Assembly: GCA_023807065.1 (NCBI GenBank)
Contig: JAJJLU010003670.1
Span: 1-40,021, forward strand
Length of the DNA stretch: 40,021 nt
Source: Isotricha intestinalis
Lineage: Eukaryota > Ciliophora > Litostomatea > Vestibuliferida > Isotrichidae
Direction of reading: 5' to 3'
In this document: in pieces, positions 8,957-18,524 of the stretch
Layout: each line of letters begins with the position of its first letter
Numbering within the stretch: position 1 is the first letter of the stretch
The notes under the pieces: generated by a model
Told to the model about the DNA's origin: nothing
What the model saw: the letters and a program-made list of their open reading frames with translations, nothing else
Databases searched by the model: none
Program-made: the position numbers and the translations under genes

Positions 8957-10426
8957 TTAATTTCTTAAACCAACAGAGCATAAACATTGTTTAAATTCTC
9001 TATCATTTTCAAACATACAACTAATATCTTCAAAATATTCAATAAAATTATTGACAGTAATAAAATCATCTTCTTTTAAATTATCCCAAGTATTATTATA
9101 TTCATGTTCAGTTTGACTTTTATTTTTTTCATATCTTAAAACTTCAGGATGTTGATTCATATCACTTTTACTTTGTATTTCTTTATAACTTACACAGTTA
9201 TTTTTTATTCTAAAAGAATTTAATAAAGAATTTATTAAATTTTTTCTTTCATTATTTGTAATATGAAGACTATTTAAAAATTCAATGAAATTTATTGTGT
9301 TATTACATTTATGATCAAAGTATTTATAAATTAAATCAAATTCTAAATCATTAAGTGATATTACTCCAAATTTATATGAATAATATTTAAATTCTGTTTT
9401 TTCAATATAATTTGTTGTGTAACCTTTTAATGAACGTAAATACATTTTAAATTGTCTTAATCCAGTCCAACCTTTTTTTCTTAAATCATTTAATAATTTA
9501 TTTCTTATTTCTAACATTGAATAATCATTCTTATAAATATTTAGATTATTAATATAATTATTTTCATTAAGATTATTATCATTATAATTATTATTATTAT
9601 TACTTTGATAATTTTGATGAATATTATCAATATTATACATATATTTAGAATAAGGTTCATTTTTCAAAGGCATAGATTGAAAAACATTATTATAATTTAA
9701 ATTAACATTATTATTATAATTCCCATTATTTTTATAATTATTTGGATCAAAACTTAAAAGTCCATTATTATTATTATTGAAACTTCCTTGATCACCATAT
9801 CTAAAATTATTATTTTCTTCTTGAAAACCTAAATTTGCACTTTGATATTTACCTTGATTAACTTTATTCCCAAGTTTTTTCATATGTTGTTCCCAATAAA
9901 TTTTATTTTCTTCTAATACTTTTTTAGCCTTATCTTTAGGAATGGGAAATCTATCTTGAGTTAACATTAATCTTTCTCCAATATTATTATTATTATCATT
10001 ATCAAAATTAAATTTTTGTGGAATAATAGTATTTTTATTAGTACTATCTAATAATCTTTGTGGTCTTAAAGCACTTTTAATTTTTCTTTGTCGATCAATT
10101 TCTTCATCTAAAAATTTATTAAAATTACTTTCTCTAACTCCTTCATGCATATATTTTTTTTCTGGAAATTTAAAATTCCCATAAGTATTATAAGTAGTAT
10201 TATAATAACCTTTATGTTCATCATTTATTATTCTTTTAAAAGTATCATCTCTTGGATTTGTATTTGTAATTGGATTTTCAAAATCCATTGCTTTTTTTGG
10301 AAAATTTTTATTTGGAATTGAACGAGTTGTTCCTGTTCTTTTTCTTAATTCTTCTTCTTCAAACCAATTATGTATTAATGTTCCATTTGGATGAATATAG
10401 TTTTTATTATATATTCTTTTATACAT
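8957..10426 (-). CDS. calcyphosine-like EF-hand protein with Asn-rich N-terminal extension
   Basis: 489 residues. The C-terminal 185 residues follow the calcyphosine/CAPSL layout: LRKKGWTGLRQFKMYLRSL (315-333), an EF-hand-like helix-loop-helix with loop D371..E382 (DHKCNNTINFIE), the HPEV element at 427-430, and a final FITVNNFIEYFEDIS (455-469) with an ENDREF segment. Loop position 3 is Lys, position 6 Asn rather than Gly, so Ca2+ binding is doubtful. Residues 1-190 hold conserved-looking segments (HPNGTLIHNWFEEEELRKRTG, FPIPKDKAKKVLEENK) and 200-300 are Asn-rich linker. Relatives are often axonemal or ciliary proteins; that location is inferred. Head-to-tail spacing to neighbours is 37 and 68 bp. 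Confidence 0.78.
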   Translation of the reverse strand: MYKRIYNKNYIHPNGTLIHNWFEEEELRKRTGTTRSIPNKNFPKKAMDFENPITNTNPRDDTFKRIINDEHKGYYNTTYNTYGNFKFPEKKYMHEGVRESNFNKFLDEEIDRQRKIKSALRPQRLLDSTNKNTIIPQKFNFDNDNNNNIGERLMLTQDRFPIPKDKAKKVLEENKIYWEQHMKKLGNKVNQGKYQSANLGFQEENNNFRYGDQGSFNNNNNGLLSFDPNNYKNNGNYNNNVNLNYNNVFQSMPLKNEPYSKYMYNIDNIHQNYQSNNNNNYNDNNLNENNYINNLNIYKNDYSMLEIRNKLLNDLRKKGWTGLRQFKMYLRSLKGYTTNYIEKTEFKYYSYKFGVISLNDLEFDLIYKYFDHKCNNTINFIEFLNSLHITNNERKNLINSLLNSFRIKNNCVSYKEIQSKSDMNQHPEVLRYEKNKSQTEHEYNNTWDNLKEDDFITVNNFIEYFEDISCMFENDREFKQCLCSVGLRN

Positions 10427-10494
10427 TTTTGTTTTATAAGATTTTTTTTTAAAGGTTTATTTTATTTTTAATTTATTTTTTTAAATTTATTTAA

Positions 10495-11502
10495 TTATTC
10501 AAAATATATTTTCAAATCACTTTCTTTTATATGATTATAAATAGGAATTTCAATTGTATTATTTCCTTTAATACTAATTAACTTTAATTCATTTAAATCA
10601 ACTCCGAATTTTAAAACATGTGGAATCATATTAATTATAGCATCATTTAAATTTTCGATTTTTTCTTTTTCATTCATAACAACTCTTGCAAATTTAATAT
10701 TATAATTAGGTCCATGACTTAAATAAAAAATGGAACTATTTTCAACAATATTAATAATATTATTTTTAATTTCATTTTTATTATTATAATCTAAATTTAT
10801 TGGTAAAGGAAATTTTTTTTGTGAATAAAAAGGTTTTCCTAATAATTTTCTTAAAATAAAATAAACTCTTCCATCACATAAAAAAATATCATATTGTTTA
10901 ATTAAATTTCTTCTTTGTTCAAATCTTTCATATTTTAATTTTAATTTTGAAATATCAATAACTTTTAAATTAAAAGGAAATTCTAATTTTAATTCTTTAA
11001 AATCATCTTTTGAATCTTTTACAATTAAACAAACATTTGTTGAGTAATTTTCTCCATAAATTTTATTTTTTAAATTTACTATTAATGGTCTTATTGAAAA
11101 TCTCTTTGGAAATTTATCTAATGCAATTTTCATATATAAAAATTCATCTTGTTCATTTGATAAAATATTTAAATTTTCTTTTTGCTTTTTTTTTATATAT
11201 TCTGATAATTCTTTTATTGTTTCTTTTATTAAGTTTTTATTTAAATTTGGTATTAAATCTTTTTTTAACTTTTCTTGATATTCTAAATATTTTTCATTTA
11301 AATCTTCATTCATTTCTTTTTCTTCTTTTTCTGATATTATATTTAAATTTTCTTCTTCTATTTCTTCTTCTATTTCTTTTTCTTCTTTTTCATTTTTTTT
11401 ATTTTTTCTTTTTTTAATTTCTTTTCTTTTTTCTTTTGTATTTTCTATTTTTGAATTTTCTTTTTTTTCTTTTTTTATTTTATCTAAAGCTTTTTTTCCC
11501 AT
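10495..11502 (-). CDS. ribosomal L1-domain protein, RSL1D1/Utp30-like
   Basis: 335 residues. The first 110 are Lys/Glu-rich coiled coil, typical of nucleolar proteins. The L1 fold follows: ALDKFPKRFSIRPLIVNLKN (127-146), NVCLIVKDSKDD (156-167), VIDISKLKLKYERFEQRR (181-198), YDIFLCDGRVYFILRKLLGK (204-223) and a KKFPLPINL element. The YDxFLxDxRV..L..LLGK signature is the one shared by yeast Utp30/Cic1 and human RSL1D1. These are ribosome-biogenesis factors associated with pre-rRNA, and are not structural L1/L10a. A GxxF/Y-type C-terminal segment (FYLSHGPNYNIKFARVV) completes the fold. It is divergent from the TPR-like gene over 90 bp. TAA stop. Confidence 0.82.
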   Translation of the reverse strand: MGKKALDKIKKEKKENSKIENTKEKRKEIKKRKNKKNEKEEKEIEEEIEEENLNIISEKEEKEMNEDLNEKYLEYQEKLKKDLIPNLNKNLIKETIKELSEYIKKKQKENLNILSNEQDEFLYMKIALDKFPKRFSIRPLIVNLKNKIYGENYSTNVCLIVKDSKDDFKELKLEFPFNLKVIDISKLKLKYERFEQRRNLIKQYDIFLCDGRVYFILRKLLGKPFYSQKKFPLPINLDYNNKNEIKNNIINIVENSSIFYLSHGPNYNIKFARVVMNEKEKIENLNDAIINMIPHVLKFGVDLNELKLISIKGNNTIEIPIYNHIKESDLKIYFE

Positions 11503-11592
11503 TTAGATAAATAATAAAAAATAAATAATCATTTATATAAAAATTATTTTATTTAAATTTATTGTTTATTCAGTTGAAAATTTATTAAAAAA
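11503..11592. promoter_or_regulatory. shared divergent promoter region
   Basis: 90 bp of nearly pure A/T separates the two divergent start codons (L1-domain gene to the left, TPR-like gene to the right). Both promoters and 5' UTRs must fit here. No recognisable element stands out against the composition. Confidence 0.5.
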
Positions 11593-14490
11593 ATGATTCA
11601 AGATTGTCAAAAGCAATTTTTACCAAATTTTAAAAGATCATGTTGTTTAAAGCATTTAATAATTTTAAACAGCATTTCGGAAATAAATTTACTAGAGCAT
11701 AAATATGGTAAATTCCTATTAAAAACATTAAATAATTTATATAAGGAAAAATCAGAAAAATTATTTATAGAAATAAATTTTGAAAATTCAGTAAAATTTT
11801 TAAATATAATTACAAAATATATATCTCATTATTATTTTCTTGAAAAATTAGCTTTTTCTAAATTTTTATGTAAATTTGGAATTAAATTTACAGATTCAAG
11901 TTTATATAGAGAACATCCAGATATGATTTTAAGATTATATGCAATAAGGAATAATTTAGCTTCAATTCATGAAAAAGAAAAAAAATATGAAAAAAGCTTA
12001 AATGAATTAGATTTATGTAAAAAATACTTAAATTCAAATTATGATAAAATAATCTTTTATAATAATTACATTAGAATATATAATAAAATAAAAAATAAAA
12101 ATATATCACAAATAAAATCTTATTTAAATTTATGGAAAGAATGTATAATAGAAGAAATTAATAATATGAAAAATAAAAATTTATTTTATTCTGATAAAAA
12201 CATTGATAAAAATATAATAAATTTAATTTCATTTACATGTTATAATTACGCTTTATTTAAAGAAAAAGAAGAAAATAATATAAATGAAGCTAAAGAATTT
12301 TATAAAAAAGGATATGAATTTTCAATATGTTTATTAGGTGATGAAAATCATTTAACATTAAAATATCAAAATAAAATAAATTTACTTTCATCAAATCAAA
12401 CAAATAGAAATTATAAATATTCTTCTTCAGAATCAGAAAATGAAAAAAATATATTAAATAATTTAAATGAAGATTCAAATGATAGTGATTCAAATTTTGA
12501 AAATAAATTAGGAAAAATTTTATATAGATTAGAAAATATTGGTCAAAAATTTCAAGGAAAAAATATTAAAGAAGAAGATAAAAAATTTTTAATTGAACAA
12601 ACAAAAGAAATTAAAAATATGATAAAAAAGAAGAAAAATATTACAACAACAACAGATAATTCAAATAGTAATGATGAAAAAAAAGAAGATTCAGATTTAA
12701 AAAATTCAAAAAAAAATATTGATAGTCAAATAAATAAAATTTATTTTAATGATATTTCTCCAAAAGAATTAAAAGAAAATTTATTAAATAATAATACAAA
12801 TTTATTAGATGATGATTCAGAATCTCCTAAAGAGAAAAAAGAAGAATTTTCATTTAAAAAAACAATATTAGGAATATCATTAGAAGATAAAAAAAAAAAT
12901 AATGAAAAAGAATTAAACATAAAAGAAAATAAAAATGAAAAAAAAGAAAAAAGTTCAGGTTATTTAAAATTCACAAAAGCATTTTCTAAAATAATTCCCA
13001 AAATATCAATAATAAACACTGAAGAACAAGTATATAAACCTGAAACATTTTTTCAAACTATAAATGATAGACCTCCTCAAGTTTCAATTACTTTAAATAA
13101 TGAAAATAATGATGATTATGTTTGTAAAACTTTTTATGTTTCTTCTTCTCATAATAATTTAAATGAAAACTTTTATATTTCTGAATTTATTGATGATGAA
13201 GGTAAAATTAGTACTGAAATGATTAATGTTAAAAAAGAAGAATTTGATGTTATTCAATTTTTTAATCAATTAAATAAAAATAATATTAATGTAAAAAAAA
13301 AAATTATTGGAATTCGATATATTAAAGATATTAAATATTATATTCAGTTAGAACCTAATGAAGAAGGAATTAATATTTTTTTATTAAAACAAAAAAATTT
13401 AGAACAAATTTCAAAAGTAAGTTTTGATTATTCAAAATTAGAATCTTTTATTTCTAAAATATTATTATATATTTCTATTGAAACTTACCAAATTTTTTCT
13501 TATATAAAAACAATAGAAGAATTTTCAAGAAATTTATTAGTTAATTATATTTCTTGTAGAAATCAAGATAATAATTTTAAATTTGGAATATCACAAAATC
13601 CAATTGGAATTTTTATGCAAAAATCAATAAACTTAAAAATTAGACATATAATGTGTGTTTTTGATTTATTTATTTTAAGTAAAGAAAAAGTTAGAATAAT
13701 ATTATATTCAACAACAAATGAAAGTAATATAATTTTTATTGATACTTTATTTGATTCAATTTCATTTAATTTAATTTTTGAAGAAGAAAAAGAATTTAAA
13801 GGAATTTACAAATTAAAAAATGAAGATTATACTTCAGATAATAATATTATTAATATAGGAAAAAATATTCAAAAGTGTTTAAATGCTTTTTGTAATAATA
13901 AATATAATACTTTTGATGATTTAGCTCAATCAAAAAAAACAATTGTTGCATTTCATTGTGAAATAAAGAATGAATGTAATGATATGATTTTAAAAGGAAG
14001 TGAATTTAGTGAAAGATTATTTAAAATTACTCAATTTGATAATGATTTAAATAAAAATGATGGTATTATTTATAGTTGTGATATTAAAGATTTATTTGGT
14101 TATGATGTTAGTGAATTATATTTAAAAACTAATTTTTATGAAAAAATTTGTATTAGTCAATTTTTAATTAATTCTATTTATATTAATAATGAAAATAAAA
14201 AAGTTACTTTATATGAAAGTAAAGTCATTAATTATTATAATACTGTTTATTGTGATAAAATTTGTAATTTTGCTTTAACTAAAATTAATAATCATTATTT
14301 TATTAAATTTATGATTTATAATCCTATTGTTGCTCAAGAGTTTATTAAAATTTTATTAATTAAAAGTGATAAAATCAGGGAAAAACTTCAATTAGAAGAT
14401 TATGATAAAATATTTAAAAAAAATGTTTTAAATTCTCTCCAAAATTTTAAAAAAGGTCAAAGTGCTTATTTAGAAGTTTTAGAATTGTAA
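11593..14490 (+). CDS. large TPR-like protein of unknown function
   Basis: 965 residues. The N-terminal 275 residues are helical with TPR-like pairs: RLYAIRNNLASIHEKEKKYEKSLNELDLCKKYL (111-143), and a later KEFYKKGYEFSICLLGDENHLTLKY that resembles kinesin-light-chain repeats (LGxxHxxT). Residues 275-480 are Ser/Asn/Lys-rich and likely disordered. The C-terminal half (about 490-965) is an ordered mixture of strands and helices that I do not recognise, ending SAYLEVLEL. The role is unknown; a scaffold is a reasonable guess from the TPRs only. Start ATG sits after a run of A; TAA stop. Confidence 0.7.
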   Translation: MIQDCQKQFLPNFKRSCCLKHLIILNSISEINLLEHKYGKFLLKTLNNLYKEKSEKLFIEINFENSVKFLNIITKYISHYYFLEKLAFSKFLCKFGIKFTDSSLYREHPDMILRLYAIRNNLASIHEKEKKYEKSLNELDLCKKYLNSNYDKIIFYNNYIRIYNKIKNKNISQIKSYLNLWKECIIEEINNMKNKNLFYSDKNIDKNIINLISFTCYNYALFKEKEENNINEAKEFYKKGYEFSICLLGDENHLTLKYQNKINLLSSNQTNRNYKYSSSESENEKNILNNLNEDSNDSDSNFENKLGKILYRLENIGQKFQGKNIKEEDKKFLIEQTKEIKNMIKKKKNITTTTDNSNSNDEKKEDSDLKNSKKNIDSQINKIYFNDISPKELKENLLNNNTNLLDDDSESPKEKKEEFSFKKTILGISLEDKKKNNEKELNIKENKNEKKEKSSGYLKFTKAFSKIIPKISIINTEEQVYKPETFFQTINDRPPQVSITLNNENNDDYVCKTFYVSSSHNNLNENFYISEFIDDEGKISTEMINVKKEEFDVIQFFNQLNKNNINVKKKIIGIRYIKDIKYYIQLEPNEEGINIFLLKQKNLEQISKVSFDYSKLESFISKILLYISIETYQIFSYIKTIEEFSRNLLVNYISCRNQDNNFKFGISQNPIGIFMQKSINLKIRHIMCVFDLFILSKEKVRIILYSTTNESNIIFIDTLFDSISFNLIFEEEKEFKGIYKLKNEDYTSDNNIINIGKNIQKCLNAFCNNKYNTFDDLAQSKKTIVAFHCEIKNECNDMILKGSEFSERLFKITQFDNDLNKNDGIIYSCDIKDLFGYDVSELYLKTNFYEKICISQFLINSIYINNENKKVTLYESKVINYYNTVYCDKICNFALTKINNHYFIKFMIYNPIVAQEFIKILLIKSDKIREKLQLEDYDKIFKKNVLNSLQNFKKGQSAYLEVLEL

Positions 14491-14848
14491 AATCTAATTT
14501 TTAAATCAAAAAAATTTTTTTAGATTTCAATATATTTTATATATATAATTATTTTTTTATTTGAAATTTAAAACAATTGAAATTAAAAAATCTTTTTTAG
14601 TAAAATTAAATATTTAATCAATCAAATAATAAGATTATAATATTCTATTTTATTTTTCTTTTATTTTACTTTATAAATTTTAAGGCATTTCTTTTCTTTA
14701 TTATTTGATTTTCATTTTTGAATTATTTGAAATAAAATAAATTTTATTTTTTTATTTTTTAGTTTTTTAATTTATTTTTTTTTTTTGTTTTTTTTAGTTA
14801 ATTTTTAACAAGATTAATTCAAAACAATAATTATTTGAAATATAAAAA
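14491..14848. other. intergenic gap with T-rich tract
   Basis: 358 bp between two plus-strand genes. There is a strongly T-rich stretch at about 14740-14800 just ahead of the nucleotidyltransferase gene. No gene, RNA-like island or inverted repeat of note was seen. Confidence 0.5.
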
Positions 14849-17344
14849 ATGAATATTCCATGTAAGTATCTTATAAATAATAATTTATCAAATGAAAAAA
14901 TACAATATTATCAAAAATTAATATCAAAATATTCAATAGCAATCACAAAATTTAATAAGAACAAAAATAATTTAATAAATTTTAAAAAGAAACTGTTAGA
15001 TTGGTTTTTTTCTTTAGATTTAGAAAATAAAATGTTAGTTTGTTGTGTTGAAAATAAAAAATTCACAAATATACTAAATAAACTATATTTATATCATAAA
15101 GAAGATAATAATACAAAATTTATAATAAAAGAAGAATTAATAACTTTAAAAGATGACGAAAATGTTTCTTTTTTTTATTCGAAAAAACCTCATAAAGAAA
15201 GTGAAGAAAATAATTTTATTGAAACTTTTTTTGAAGAAATAATATTTTATCAAAGTGAATCTTCAATAAATAATTATGATATTTATAATAGTTATTTTAC
15301 TTTAAGTAAAAAAATTTTAGAAAATGAAAATTTATTTATTGATTATTTTAATAAAATTAGTAATGAAAATTCTTTTAAATTTCCAATAAAAATTAATTAT
15401 AATACTTCAAATAAAATTCCTATATTTCAATTTCCAAATTGGATAAGCAATAATAATGAAAATAATTCAGATAAATATTTTACATTAAATGAATATTTTT
15501 GTGCTTTATTTGAACAAGTAATTTCTGTTAGATTTGTTTTATATTATCATTTAAAAGAGTTAAATGAAATTTATTCTTCTTGTTATTTAAAAGAAATTTT
15601 AGATAGAAAAAAAATAATGATAAATTATTTAAATTCTATTAATGAAAGGAATATATTTTCTTATTTTAATATAAATAAATTAATTGAAGAAATGTATAAT
15701 AATCAAAATTTAGATAATTTTATTAAAAAAAATGCAAATAATGAAATAGTAAGTAATCCTATTTATTTTAATAAAAATTATACTTTAGAAGAAATACAAT
15801 ATGAAATAAATCAATATTTTAAAGTTTCTAATAAAGATTTAATTGAAATGATTTCTTTTATTCATATTACACAATTATTTACTTATGATGATTTTTTTTG
15901 TAGAGAAATATTTCAAATTATTTATGATGATTATTCTAAAAAAATTGCAGAAGATTTAATGGAAAATAATATTTCAGATAATGAATTAATTGAAGATTTT
16001 GAAAAAAAGAAAAGAAAAAAAAAGAAAAAAAAGAAAAAAAAAGAAAAAGAAGATAATGAAAATAAAAATTTAAAAATTAAAAATTTAGTTTTTGAAATAA
16101 TTGATAATGCTTTTAATTTAGGAATTGAAAATGAAAAAAATAAAAATTTAATAACAAATATTAATAATGATAATCAAAATAATAAAAAAAAATATAAAAA
16201 AGAAAATAAATTTTTTTTATATGAGACAATAAAAAAGAATAAAAAAACAAAAGAAGAAAAAATAAAAAATGATTTTCAAAAAGAAGAAGAAATGAATAAA
16301 AAAAATACAAAAATAAATAATATAATAGATAAAAAAATATCAAATAAAAATTATTTAGTATCATTATTTAATATTTTAAACACAGATATAAAAGATTATA
16401 TATCAGAACAAGAAAAATTTTTAAATTTACTTCATAATGTGAAAAAATTAATATATAATTATTTATATAAAATAACAAATAAAGTTTATCCAAATTCAAA
16501 ATTAGAAATGTATGGTTCAAGTTTATATAATTTAGATATTGAATCTTCAGACCTTGATTTAAGTATTTCTTCAGAAGATAAAAATTTATCTTTATCAAGT
16601 TTAATAATAGAATTAACTAAAAATAATAATATTATTTATGAAAGTATTAATCCTATTTTAACTGCTTCTGTTCCTGTTATAAAATTAGTTATTAATCCTA
16701 TAAAATTAAATGATAAAGAAATTAATTTAATTTATGATTCTATTCATAATAATAAATATTATAAAGAATATATTTTTGATAAAAATGAAATTGATAAAAT
16801 TAAAGTTGATATTGCTTTAAATTCTATTAATCATAATCAAATTGTTTTTATTCAAAAGTCTTTATTAAATTTTCCTTCAATGAAAAATGTTATTAAAATT
16901 TTAAAAAGGTGTTTACAAGAAAAAAAAATAAATTATTCTTATAAAGGAGGATTAAGTTCTTATGTTTTATTTTTATTAGTTTATTCTTTTACAAAATATA
17001 ATTTTATTAATAATAACAAAAATTTATCTTCAGGAGAATTATTAATAGATTTTTTATTTTATTATGTAATGATAATAGATTTTAATCATACTTTAATTAA
17101 TGCAAATTTAAAAAATCCTTTTTTAATTTGTTATAATTTAGAAACTATTCCTACTATTTTAGACCCAATTACTTTAAATAATGCTGCAAAAAGTGTTTTT
17201 AAAATTTTTGATGTAGTTAATTTTTTTAATGAAATTTACAAAGATATTTATATTATTAATCAAAAAATTATAGAGAAAAAAAAATATGAAAATATTATTA
17301 AAATTTTATTTGATAATTGTAGAGATAATAAGAGAAATAAATAA
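14849..17344 (+). CDS. non-canonical poly(A)/poly(U) polymerase, Trf4/PAPD-like
   Basis: 831 residues. The catalytic Pol-beta-type nucleotidyltransferase domain begins near 530. YGSSLYNLDIESSDLDLSI (555-573) carries the GS motif and catalytic Asp568 and Asp570, and KVDIAL supplies the third Asp (654). The central domain then shows MKNVIKILKRCLQEKKIN, GGLSSYVLFLLVYSF (700-714) and a C-terminal nucleotide-recognition segment (NPFLICYNLETIPTILDP). Trf4/PAPD5 and terminal uridylyltransferases add A or U tails to RNAs for decay or processing, in nucleus or cytoplasm. The 530-residue N-terminal part is unfamiliar apart from a Lys run at 385-401. Whether it adds A or U cannot be told. TAA stop. Confidence 0.85.
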   Translation: MNIPCKYLINNNLSNEKIQYYQKLISKYSIAITKFNKNKNNLINFKKKLLDWFFSLDLENKMLVCCVENKKFTNILNKLYLYHKEDNNTKFIIKEELITLKDDENVSFFYSKKPHKESEENNFIETFFEEIIFYQSESSINNYDIYNSYFTLSKKILENENLFIDYFNKISNENSFKFPIKINYNTSNKIPIFQFPNWISNNNENNSDKYFTLNEYFCALFEQVISVRFVLYYHLKELNEIYSSCYLKEILDRKKIMINYLNSINERNIFSYFNINKLIEEMYNNQNLDNFIKKNANNEIVSNPIYFNKNYTLEEIQYEINQYFKVSNKDLIEMISFIHITQLFTYDDFFCREIFQIIYDDYSKKIAEDLMENNISDNELIEDFEKKKRKKKKKKKKKEKEDNENKNLKIKNLVFEIIDNAFNLGIENEKNKNLITNINNDNQNNKKKYKKENKFFLYETIKKNKKTKEEKIKNDFQKEEEMNKKNTKINNIIDKKISNKNYLVSLFNILNTDIKDYISEQEKFLNLLHNVKKLIYNYLYKITNKVYPNSKLEMYGSSLYNLDIESSDLDLSISSEDKNLSLSSLIIELTKNNNIIYESINPILTASVPVIKLVINPIKLNDKEINLIYDSIHNNKYYKEYIFDKNEIDKIKVDIALNSINHNQIVFIQKSLLNFPSMKNVIKILKRCLQEKKINYSYKGGLSSYVLFLLVYSFTKYNFINNNKNLSSGELLIDFLFYYVMIIDFNHTLINANLKNPFLICYNLETIPTILDPITLNNAAKSVFKIFDVVNFFNEIYKDIYIINQKIIEKKKYENIIKILFDNCRDNKRNK
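16001..16052 (+). repeat. poly-Lys-coding A/G microsatellite
   Basis: In-frame AAA/AAG/AGA run inside the nucleotidyltransferase gene encoding an almost uninterrupted Lys stretch (residues 385-401). It could act as a nuclear localisation signal or RNA-binding patch. It may also be length-variable. Confidence 0.7.
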
Positions 17345-17835
17345 TGAATTCTCTTTTATTTTATTTTATTTTATTTTTATTATATATTTTAATTAAATAT
17401 TATAGTATAACTTCACATAATTAAATATTCTTTTTTCATATATATAATTAATTGAATTAAAAGAATAAAAGTTGAATTCAAAATAACTCTTTTATAAATT
17501 TTAAAAAAGAAATAATTTTATTTTCTTATTAAATATTGTCTTTGACAATTCATAAAAAATTGATTCCCAAATTATAAAAAAAGTATTTTAATTAATTAAA
17601 TTAAAGAAATATTTGATAATATTATTTGAAATAAATTTTTATTATTGAAATAATTGATTTAAGATATAAAAAAATAATTTTTAAGTTTATATTTTTTTAT
17701 TTACATGAATTTATTTAAAATAAAACAAACATCCTTATTTTATTTCTAATAAAAACATATTATAATCTCAATGATATAAAATTATAATTATAAAAATCTA
17801 TTTTTACAAATTGTATATTTATAATTTTTGAAATT
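17345..17835. other. longest intergenic gap, between convergent genes
   Basis: 491 bp between two gene 3' ends, where no promoter is required. It is mostly A/T. A short inverted repeat ATTGTC-TTT-GACAAT lies at 17535-17549. I found no open frame, tRNA or clear RNA structure. Confidence 0.5.
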
Positions 17836-18453
17836 CTAATTTATAACTTTTATAATTGGTTTTCTTAAAGAATATTTTAAAAAATATTTTTTTGTTTTTG
17901 AAAAATTCGTTTTTAAAAGATTTTTTTCAAGGAAATTTGAATAAATTTCTAAATGTTTTTTTTGATAACTTTCATATTTATTATCTTCTTTATTTTTCGG
18001 TTTATAAAAATTATATTTTTTATTTAAATTTTCAAATTCTTTTTTTTTAAAAATAAAATCTTGTACTTTATCAAAAAACTGTTTTGTTGAATAATTTATT
18101 TTTTCTTTTTCATCTAAATCATCAATTTCTGGTTCCACAAAATATTCATTTAATGAAATTTGATTTTCTGTTATTTTATTTTTTTTCTTTGTTTTCAAAT
18201 GAAAATGTTGGGAACTAATATTATTATTTGATAAATTTGGAAGTAAAGTTTTTTCTTTTGAATTTGATTTTGAATTTTGTTTTCTTAAAGAAAGATTTGA
18301 AAAATTATTATAACTGTTGTTATTATTTAAACTATTAGTTGTTGAAATTTCAGAATTATAACCTAAACTATTATTTCTTTTTGTATGATATTTTAAGCAA
18401 TTCGAATTTGTTTTTCTTTTAACTAATAAAACACCAACATAATGTCTTATCAT
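17836..18453 (-). CDS. small Asn/Lys-rich protein, unknown
   Basis: 205 residues, with a disordered Asn/Ser-rich middle and a charged helical C-terminal half (QFFDKVQDFIFKKKEFENLNKKY). No known domain. It is the only complete gene in the window ending in TAG; reading past it would add 15 codons to a TAA. The gene is divergent from the CLASP-like gene with 71 bp between starts, and its start Met is near the only upstream region available. The gene call rests on frame length and local codon style. Confidence 0.55.
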   Translation of the reverse strand: MIRHYVGVLLVKRKTNSNCLKYHTKRNNSLGYNSEISTTNSLNNNNSYNNFSNLSLRKQNSKSNSKEKTLLPNLSNNNISSQHFHLKTKKKNKITENQISLNEYFVEPEIDDLDEKEKINYSTKQFFDKVQDFIFKKKEFENLNKKYNFYKPKNKEDNKYESYQKKHLEIYSNFLEKNLLKTNFSKTKKYFLKYSLRKPIIKVIN

Positions 18454-18524
18454 TTTATTTTAATCTTTTTAAAAAGAATAAGATAAAAAATATTTTTTAA
18501 CAATATTTTTTTTTTAACAATTAA
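18454..18524. promoter_or_regulatory. shared divergent promoter region
   Basis: 71 bp between start codons of the small minus-strand gene and the CLASP-like gene, all A/T except a few bases. Both transcription starts must lie within it or inside the opposite gene. Confidence 0.45.

Noticed and set aside
11010..11417. Hydrophobic plus-strand open frame opposite the L1-domain gene
   Set aside because: It is the mirror of Lys/Glu-rich coding sequence (TTC/TTT versus GAA/AAA). The minus frame has a recognisable conserved domain.
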